64,000 nt of DNA from DATLGB01 sp963726825 (lineage in GTDB: Bacteria > Actinomycetota > Thermoleophilia > Solirubrobacterales > Solirubrobacteraceae). The stretch covers positions 682,001-746,000 of the forward strand of contig CAVSDT010000002.1 of NCBI GenBank assembly GCA_963726825.1. Reading direction: 5' to 3'. The notes below the pieces were generated by a model. The model did no database searches. It had not been told where the DNA came from and saw nothing but the letters and a program-made list of their open reading frames with translations. Both the position numbers and the translations under genes were made by a program. Below, one piece after another: positions 58,771 to 64,000 of this stretch. Each line of letters opens with the position of its first letter. The first letter of the stretch is position 1.

Positions 58771-58812
58771 CGGGTTGCGTGGGGTAGCCGATCCGCTACC
58801 CGGTGCAACCCG
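58771..58812. other. Large two-part hairpin between desaturase and cyclase
   Basis: CGGGTTGC (58771-58778) pairs with GCAACCCG (58805-58812) and, inside it, GGGTAGC (58782-58788) pairs with GCTACCC (58795-58801), with a symmetrical 3x3 internal loop (GTG/GGT) and a CGATCC loop. Fifteen base pairs are perfect. It could terminate the desaturase transcript (no T-run) or be a structured 5' leader or protein-binding site for the cyclase gene, whose start is 85 nt downstream. Confidence 0.65.
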
Positions 58813-58896
58813 GTCGCGCGCGCATCGTCTCGCCATCGCGCGGCCTGGGTGGGCCGGAGGTGGGGCCGGACGCGCACCGTGGAAGGATGCGGTGAC

Positions 58897-60450
58897 GTGC
58901 TCGGCTCGCCCAGGATCGTCCTCGGGGTCCTGCGCGGCGATCCCGCCGCGCTCGGCCGGCCCGCGGGCGCTCGCGTGGCGCGGGCGCTGATCGCGCTCAC
59001 GAGCGTCGTCGCGAACCTCATCGGCGCCGTGGTCGTGGCGACGCTGCTGATCGTCGTCCTCCCGCTGCCGCAGGGCGTCGACGGGGAGACCTCGGTCCGG
59101 GTGCGCAACGCCGTCGCCGCGGCCATCTACGTGCTCGTCGCGGTGCTGATCGGCATCGTCCGCGGCTGGGCGCTCGGCCGGCCCGTCGCGCGCTTCTTCG
59201 CCTCCGACCGCGAGCCGACGGACGCCGATCGCCGCCGTGTGCTGCGCTTCCCGCTGCGCCTCGCCGTCGGGCAGGGCCTCGCCTGGGCCGTCGCCGTCGT
59301 CCTGTTCACGCTGTTGAACGTGTTCGAGGACGGCCTGTTCGGCTTCGAGGTCGGCATCACGGTCGCGCTGGGCGGCATCGCGACGACGACGTTCTCCTAC
59401 CTCTACGCCGTCCGCCTCTCGCGCGCGGGCGTCGCGCGGGTCCTGACCGTCGAGCCGCCGCGCCGGCGCGAGGCCCCCGGGGTGCAGACCCGCATGCTCG
59501 CCGTCTGGACGGCCACGAGCGCGATCCCGGTCGCCGGCGCGCTGACCCTGTCGATCTTCGCCCTCGTCGTCGACGTCGAGACGGGGCCGCTGGCACGCGC
59601 GACGCTCGTGCTGAGCGCGATCATGCTCGTCTTCGGCCTGCTCGGGATGGTCCTGCTGGCGCGCTCGATCGGCGAGCCGCTGCGGCGCCTGCGCGACGGG
59701 CTGCGCGAGGTCGAGGCCGGCGACCTCGACGTCACGCTGCCGGTGCACGACGCGACGGAGATCGGCTTCGCGACCGCCGGGCTGAACCGCCTCGTGGGCG
59801 GCCTGCGCGAGCGCGAGCAGCTGCGCGACCTGTTCGGCCGCCAGGTGGGGGAGGACGTCGCCCGCCGGGCGCTGGAGGAGGGGGTGACGCTCGGCGGGGA
59901 GGAGCGCGAGGCCGCGGCGTTGTTCGTCGACGTCGTCGGCTCCACGACCTTCGCGGCCGAGCGCGGCGCCGCCGACACGGTCGACGCGCTCAACGCGTTC
60001 TTCAAGGTCGTCGTCGAGACCACCGGCGAGCACGGCGGGCTCGTGAACAAGTTCGCCGGTGACGCCGCGCTGTGCATCTTCGGTGCGCCGCTGGACCAGG
60101 AGGACCCGGCCGGCGCCGCCCTCGCCTGCGCCCGGGCGCTCCAGGCGCGCCTCCGGGCGGAGCTCACCGACCTCGAGGCCGGTGTCGGGGTGGCCGCCGG
60201 GACCGTCGTGGCGGGCAACGTCGGCACGCCGGAGCGCTACGAGTACACCGTCATCGGGGACGCGGTCAACGTCGCCGCGCGGCTGACCGACCTGGCCAAG
60301 GAGCGCCCGTCGCGGGTGCTCGCCTCCGAGGTCGCGCTGTCGCGCGCCCGCGCCGAGGAGCAGGAGCACTGGCGCCTCGACGACGACCCGACGGAGCTGC
60401 GCGGGCGGGCCGAGCCGATCCGGGTCGCCGAGCCGGTGGACGGCCCGTAG
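58897..60450 (+). CDS. Membrane-bound class III adenylate/guanylate cyclase with HAMP domain
   Basis: About 517 residues: six membrane helices (25-265), HAMP ('SIGEPLRRLRDGLREVEAGDLDVTLPVHDATEIGFATAGLNRL'), then the cyclase domain. Metal aspartates are in 'ALFVDVVGSTTFA' and 'KFAGDAALCIFG', the base-selecting Lys in N-K-F, and the Asp, Asn and Arg in 'TVIGDAVNVAARL', a set expected for ATP. This is the layout of the mycobacterial Rv1318c-Rv1320c/Rv3645 cyclases. GTG 58897 with GGAAGG upstream is used; GTG 58849 would add 16 residues. The TAG stop overlaps the next gene's promoter box. Confidence 0.9.
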   Translation: MLGSPRIVLGVLRGDPAALGRPAGARVARALIALTSVVANLIGAVVVATLLIVVLPLPQGVDGETSVRVRNAVAAAIYVLVAVLIGIVRGWALGRPVARFFASDREPTDADRRRVLRFPLRLAVGQGLAWAVAVVLFTLLNVFEDGLFGFEVGITVALGGIATTTFSYLYAVRLSRAGVARVLTVEPPRRREAPGVQTRMLAVWTATSAIPVAGALTLSIFALVVDVETGPLARATLVLSAIMLVFGLLGMVLLARSIGEPLRRLRDGLREVEAGDLDVTLPVHDATEIGFATAGLNRLVGGLREREQLRDLFGRQVGEDVARRALEEGVTLGGEEREAAALFVDVVGSTTFAAERGAADTVDALNAFFKVVVETTGEHGGLVNKFAGDAALCIFGAPLDQEDPAGAALACARALQARLRAELTDLEAGVGVAAGTVVAGNVGTPERYEYTVIGDAVNVAARLTDLAKERPSRVLASEVALSRARAEEQEHWRLDDDPTELRGRAEPIRVAEPVDGP

Positions 60451-60453
60451 GCT
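60448..60453 (+). promoter_or_regulatory. Leaderless -10 element overlapping the cyclase stop
   Basis: TAGGCT begins with the TAG stop of the cyclase gene and ends 8 nt before ATG 60462. Confidence 0.5.
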
Positions 60454-60461
60454 CCGGCGCC

Positions 60462-61310
60462 ATGGCCTCGTTCGGCGTCACCTCCATGTCGGCACCCCTC
60501 CGTCGCGTGCTCCTGCGCACCCCCGCGACCGACGGCGACTGGCTCGGCGCCGGCTGGCGCACGCCGGACCCCGACCGGCTCCTCGCTCAGCACGCCGCGC
60601 TGTGCGAGCTGCTCGAGGGGCTGGGCGTCGAGGTGGAGGTGGCGGTGCCGCTCGACGGTCTCGTCGACAGCGTCTACATGCACGACCCCGTGATGCTCAC
60701 GGGCAGGGGCGCGATCCCGCTGCGCATGCGCAAGCCGGTCCGCTCCACGGAGCCGGAGGCGATCCGCACGGAGCTCGAGCGCCTCGGCGTCCCGACGCTC
60801 GGCACGCTGCCGGAGGGCGCGTGGGCCGATGGTGGCGACCGCTTCTGGATCGACGACACCACGATGGCCGTCGGGATGGGGTACCGGACGACCCCGGCCG
60901 GCGTCGCCGCCCTGGCGGCGCTGACGGCGGACGAGGGCATCGAGGTGCGCGGCTACGACCTGCCGCACGACGCCGGCCCCGAGGTCGTCCTGCACCTGCA
61001 GTCGATGCTCTCGGCGGCCACGGACGACCTGCTCGTCGTCTACGAGCCCCTGATGCCGGTCCGGCTGCTCACGGACCTGCGCGAGCGTGGCTTCGACTGG
61101 ATCGCGCTCGAGCCCGACGAGTACCTCGCGATGGGGTGCAACGTCCTCTGCGTGCGTCCCGGCGTCGTGGTGATGGTCGACGGGGTCCCCGGCGTGCGCG
61201 CCAGGCTCGAGGCGCGCGGCGTCGAGGTGCACGTCTACGACGGCTCGGACCTGTCGCTGAAGGGCGACGGCGGGCCGACGTGCCTGACCTGCCCCGTGCT
61301 GCGCGCCTGA
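60462..61310 (+). CDS. Dimethylarginine dimethylaminohydrolase-like / amidinotransferase-fold protein
   Basis: 282 residues of the five-bladed amidinotransferase fold. 'DSVYMHDPVMLT' (substrate Asp), 'EGAWADGGDRFWID', the general-base His in 'VVLHLQSML', and the nucleophile in the C-terminal C-L-T-C-P block, where DDAH enzymes have their catalytic Cys. Hydrolyses a guanidino or modified-arginine substrate to citrulline or an amine. Not in an arginine operon, so the substrate is uncertain. Confidence 0.87.
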   Translation: MASFGVTSMSAPLRRVLLRTPATDGDWLGAGWRTPDPDRLLAQHAALCELLEGLGVEVEVAVPLDGLVDSVYMHDPVMLTGRGAIPLRMRKPVRSTEPEAIRTELERLGVPTLGTLPEGAWADGGDRFWIDDTTMAVGMGYRTTPAGVAALAALTADEGIEVRGYDLPHDAGPEVVLHLQSMLSAATDDLLVVYEPLMPVRLLTDLRERGFDWIALEPDEYLAMGCNVLCVRPGVVVMVDGVPGVRARLEARGVEVHVYDGSDLSLKGDGGPTCLTCPVLRA

Positions 61311-61314
61311 GGGG

Positions 61315-61320
61315 TACGCT
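61315..61320 (+). promoter_or_regulatory. Leaderless -10 element of the CocE-type hydrolase
   Basis: TACGCT, 7 nt before ATG 61328. Confidence 0.5.
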
Positions 61321-61327
61321 CCCCGGC

Positions 61328-63391
61328 ATGGGGAGGCTCGGCGGGTGCGTACTGGTCGCGATGGTGCTCGCCGTGCTGGCTGCCGCGCCGGCCCGGGCGG
61401 CGGAGGACCCGGCGTTCACGAAGCAGTCGCTCGAGCTCCCGGTGGTGGTCGGCGCCGCCGACGACACCCGGTGCACGATCACCGCGAACCTGTTCCTGCC
61501 GCGATCGGCGTCGGCGGCCAAGCCGGTCCCCGCCGTCCTGGGCACGAACGGCTTCGGCGGCTCCAAGGCCGACTTCGACGCGCTCGGCGCCTCCTACGCC
61601 ACACGCGGCTACGCGTTCCTCGCCTACTCCGGCCTCGGCTTCGGCGGGTCCACCTGCAAGATCACCCTCGACGACCCCGACACCGACGGCAAGGCGGGCA
61701 AGCAGCTCGTCTCCTACCTCGGGGGCCGCGAGGACGTCGTCAAGGACGCGCCGGGCGATCCGCGGGTCGGGATGATCGGCGGCTCCTACGGCGGCCAGAT
61801 CCAGTTCGCGGTGGCCGGCATCGACCCGCGCGTCGACGCGCTGGTGCCGCAGATCACCTGGAACGACCTCGCCTACTCGCTCGCGCCGAACAACACCGGC
61901 CTGCGCTCCGGCGTCACCTCCGACGTCCCCGGCGTGGTCAAGCTCGACTGGCCGCTGCTGTTCTTCGGCGTCGGTGCGGGCGGCGGGCTCGCCGCCGGCC
62001 TGCAGGATCCGGCGCGCCTGAGCGGCTGCCCGAACTTCGCCGACGAGGTGTGCCCCGCCCTGATCGGCGGCGCCGCCGGCGGGTACCTGCGCCCGCCGGG
62101 CGTCGCGCTGCTGCGCCACGCCTCCGTCGCGACCTACGTCGACCGCATCAAGGTCCCCGTCCTGCTCGCCCAGGGCCAGTCCGACAACCTCTTCAACCTG
62201 CAGGAGAGCCTCGCGACCTACCGCGCGCTGAAGGCGCAGGGGACGCCGGTGAAGCTCCTGTGGCGCTCGGCCGGGCACTCCGGCGGCGGGATCGGCAAGG
62301 CCGAGAGCGACCCGGCCAACCCCGAGGGCGCCTACGAGAGCCGGATGGAGCTCGCCTGGCTCGATCACTGGCTCAAGGGCAAGGGCCCCAGGCCCGCGCT
62401 GGACTTCTCCTTCCTGACGGACTGGATCACGCCGGAGGGGACCGACGCGGTGCGCGCCGTCGGCACCGCGCCCGCCTACCCCGCCGGCGGCGAGCGGCGG
62501 CTGTTCTTGTCGGGGACCGACCGGCTCGTGACCGACCCGGCGGCGGTGGAGGCCGGCAGTGCCTCGATGGTCGCGCCCGGCCCGCTGCCGCTGAGCGCGG
62601 GCGGGGGCGTCATCAACCCCGGCGACAAGACGGCGGAGGGGCAGGCGACGTCGGTCTCCTGGGACCTGCCGCTGGACGCCGACGTCGACGTCGTCGGCCC
62701 GCCGCGGCTGACCGTCCGCCTCGACGCGCCGGCGTTCGCCGCCTTCGCAGGCGACGGCGAGCCCGCCAACGACCTCGTCCTCTTCGGCAAGCTCTACGAC
62801 GTCGACGACCACGGGGCGCGGCTGATCCGCAACCTCGTCTCCGCCGTGCGCGTCAGCGACCTCGGCGGCCCCGTGACGATCGAGCTGCCGGGCATCGTCC
62901 ATCGCTTCCCCAAGGGCCACGCGCTTCGCCTGACGCTCGCGACGAGCGAGCTCACCTACCGCGGGTCGCTCGGCGTCGGGACCGTCGCCGTGCCGACCGG
63001 CCCTGACGCCCCCGGGGTGCTCACCCTGCCGACGGTGGACGCCCCGACGGGCGCGCCCGGCAGCGGGCCCGGCGGGACCACGCCGTTCGGGACCACGAAG
63101 GCCAAGCGCCAGGCGAAGGTCCGCCGCGCCGCCGTGCTCCCGCGCCGCATCGCCCGCCGCTGCGGCGCGCGCCGGGTGCTGCGGCTGCGGCTGCGCGCGC
63201 CCAGGACGCTGCGCTCCGCCCGGGTCCGGATCGGCTCGCGGACGCTGCGGATCCCCGCCCGCCGCCTCGGGCGCCGCATCGTGGTGCGCAAGCTCCCGCG
63301 CACGCGCTTCCGCGTCGTCGCGACCGCCCGCACCACCACCGGTGCGCTGCGTCGCAACGCCCGCACCTACCGCCGCTGCACGCGCCGTTGA
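61328..63391 (+). CDS. Secreted CocE/NonD (X-Pro dipeptidyl-peptidase-like) hydrolase
   Basis: 687 residues. Signal peptide (MGRLGGCVLVAMVLAVLAAA, PARA), then an alpha/beta-hydrolase domain with nucleophile G-G-S-Y-G-G, acid in 'LAQGQSDNLFN' and base in 'RSAGHSGGG', then the jelly-roll domain typical of CocE ('VDVVGPPRLTVRLD', 'IELPGIVHRFPKGHALRLTLATS'). After residue ~590 there is a very basic Arg/Lys-rich extension (about 90 residues) that is unusual for the family and may bind the anionic cell wall or glycan. Substrate may be a peptide or an ester. Confidence 0.9.
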   Translation: MGRLGGCVLVAMVLAVLAAAPARAAEDPAFTKQSLELPVVVGAADDTRCTITANLFLPRSASAAKPVPAVLGTNGFGGSKADFDALGASYATRGYAFLAYSGLGFGGSTCKITLDDPDTDGKAGKQLVSYLGGREDVVKDAPGDPRVGMIGGSYGGQIQFAVAGIDPRVDALVPQITWNDLAYSLAPNNTGLRSGVTSDVPGVVKLDWPLLFFGVGAGGGLAAGLQDPARLSGCPNFADEVCPALIGGAAGGYLRPPGVALLRHASVATYVDRIKVPVLLAQGQSDNLFNLQESLATYRALKAQGTPVKLLWRSAGHSGGGIGKAESDPANPEGAYESRMELAWLDHWLKGKGPRPALDFSFLTDWITPEGTDAVRAVGTAPAYPAGGERRLFLSGTDRLVTDPAAVEAGSASMVAPGPLPLSAGGGVINPGDKTAEGQATSVSWDLPLDADVDVVGPPRLTVRLDAPAFAAFAGDGEPANDLVLFGKLYDVDDHGARLIRNLVSAVRVSDLGGPVTIELPGIVHRFPKGHALRLTLATSELTYRGSLGVGTVAVPTGPDAPGVLTLPTVDAPTGAPGSGPGGTTPFGTTKAKRQAKVRRAAVLPRRIARRCGARRVLRLRLRAPRTLRSARVRIGSRTLRIPARRLGRRIVVRKLPRTRFRVVATARTTTGALRRNARTYRRCTRR

Positions 63392-63443
63392 CGGGGTCCG
63401 TCCCTGGCCCGGTGAAGTGGGGCCCGGACGGGTGCAGCGGCGC

Positions 63444-63449
63444 TAGCCT
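63444..63449 (+). promoter_or_regulatory. Leaderless -10 element of the glycosidase gene
   Basis: TAGCCT, 7 nt before ATG 63457. Confidence 0.5.
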
Positions 63450-63456
63450 CCGGCTG

Positions 63457-64000
63457 ATGTCGCGACGCCCCGGTGTGCTCGTTTCCGCGCTCGTCGCGCT
63501 GACCGTCCTCGTCTTCGCGGCGCCCGCGGGCGCCGCCGCCCGCCAGGTCCCGTGGGCCGGCGTGATGGTGGACGGGCCCGTCATCGAGCCCACGACCGAC
63601 TACGACGACCAGTGGACCGCGATGCGCGCCGCGCACCTCGGCAACGTCCGCCTGGCCTTCTACTGGCCGCAGCTCGAGCCCTTCCCGGGTGGCTTCGACT
63701 TCACCCCCACCGACAACCTCGTCGCCAAGGCCGCGGGCAGCGGCCTCCAGGTCCTGCCGGTCGTCCTGCGCACGCCGGAGTGGGCCGCCAAGAACCGAAA
63801 GAAGGACGGGTCCCCGCCGAAGAAGGCGACGTCGATCCAGCCGCTGATGAAGGCGCTGATCGCGCGGTACGGCCCCGCCGGCACGTTCTGGACCGAGCAC
63901 CCCGAGTTCCGCAAGCTGCCGCTGCGCGACTGGCAGGTCTACAACGAGCCCGAGCTCAAGCCGTACTGGAACGACAAGCGCTGGGCCAAGGGCTACGTCA
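63457..64000 (+). CDS. Secreted glycoside hydrolase, TIM-barrel type (3' end outside window)
   Basis: 181 residues are visible before the window ends. Signal peptide (MSRRPGVLVSALVALTVLVF, AAPAGAAA), then a (beta/alpha)8 start: 'WAGVMVDGPVI', 'AHLGNVRLAFYWPQLEP', 'LQVLPVVLRTPEWAAK', and at about 165-169 Y-N-E-P-E, where Asn-Glu is the clan-A acid/base pair on strand 4. This is the pattern of GH39/GH5-like secreted glycosidases of actinobacteria. Substrate cannot be set from the fragment. Confidence 0.8.
   Translation, partial: MSRRPGVLVSALVALTVLVFAAPAGAAARQVPWAGVMVDGPVIEPTTDYDDQWTAMRAAHLGNVRLAFYWPQLEPFPGGFDFTPTDNLVAKAAGSGLQVLPVVLRTPEWAAKNRKKDGSPPKKATSIQPLMKALIARYGPAGTFWTEHPEFRKLPLRDWQVYNEPELKPYWNDKRWAKGYV

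Noticed and set aside
1..64000. CRISPR arrays, insertion sequences, phage genes or foreign low-GC islands
   Set aside because: No regularly spaced repeats, transposase motifs or composition breaks were seen. The short AT-richer patches are promoters at 18010-18062 and 57735-57760.

Overview
The window is high-GC, densely packed, single-copy bacterial chromosome. Codon use, leaderless starts (many GTG), a CeoB/CeoC-like potassium-regulator pair, class III cyclase and P450 content, and the absence of insertion sequences or phage genes suggest an actinobacterium. My best guess is class Thermoleophilia (Solirubrobacter/Conexibacter/Patulibacter-like); this is inferred from gene style, not from a marker gene. 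One tRNA gene (tRNA-Gln, CTG anticodon) is present. I saw no rRNA, CRISPR array, integrase or transposase. No gene-free stretch exceeds 300 bases: the longest are 796-1037 (it holds a riboswitch), 58720-58896 (a large hairpin) and 9287-9419 (a divergent promoter region).

Region 1 (1-10520) looks like envelope or surface glycan biology. A secreted beta-helix protein runs off the left edge behind a class I cyclic-di-GMP (GEMM) riboswitch. A compact five-gene minus-strand operon follows (beta-helix protein, ATP-grasp ligase, PLP aminotransferase, HAD phosphatase, tandem alpha/beta hydrolase). Then come a sugar-nucleotide epimerase, a Wzx-type flippase and a CelD/FemAB-like acyltransferase. Region 2 (10555-17041) has two APC permeases with C-terminal USP domains, a 59-residue membrane protein between them, two RCK/TrkA proteins and a ferredoxin-reductase-like flavoprotein; potassium transport and its regulation is the likely theme.

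Region 3 (17183-32100) is a GntR regulator divergent from a 13-gene, mostly overlapping operon. Its genes are pxpA, pxpB, pxpC, a biotin carrier, a biotin carboxylase, a luciferase-family flavin enzyme, a class III aminotransferase, BioY, an aldehyde dehydrogenase, an NCS1 permease with a zinc-ribbon tail, and a three-subunit molybdenum hydroxylase. Read as a pathway it would import an N-heterocycle, hydroxylate it, open the resulting lactam with a biotin-dependent PxpABC machine, transaminate, and oxidise the semialdehyde. I know of no characterised pathway with this exact set.

Region 4 (32097-38371) has a heterodimeric ABC exporter, two small conserved proteins, an SDR, leucyl/phenylalanyl-tRNA-protein transferase (aat) and a metallo-beta-lactamase-like protein. 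Region 5 (38401-42500) is the most unusual: a stand-alone CarH-like cobalamin sensor is translationally coupled to a PAS-GAF-PP2C phosphatase. It sits beside an RsbW-type kinase and a fusion of a cobalamin fold that has lost its ligands with a STAS domain. I read this as a cobalamin (possibly light) input into a partner-switching pathway.

Region 6 (42542-51361) has an FMN 2-hydroxyacid oxidase, an ABC sugar importer without its ATPase (its binding-protein gene is frameshifted), a phosphodiesterase, a flippase-like membrane protein, an alpha/beta hydrolase, a PfkB kinase and a class II aldolase. Region 7 (51483-64000) has a TAT-exported amine oxidase, a secreted beta-propeller (frameshifted at the tail), a P450, a quinone oxidoreductase, a PucR regulator, a fatty-acid desaturase, an adenylate cyclase, a DDAH-like protein, a CocE-type hydrolase and a truncated glycosidase.

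Across the window a hexamer of form TANNNT recurs 6-12 nt (usually 7) before start codons, in place of a Shine-Dalgarno site. This indicates widespread leaderless transcription and was used to choose many starts.
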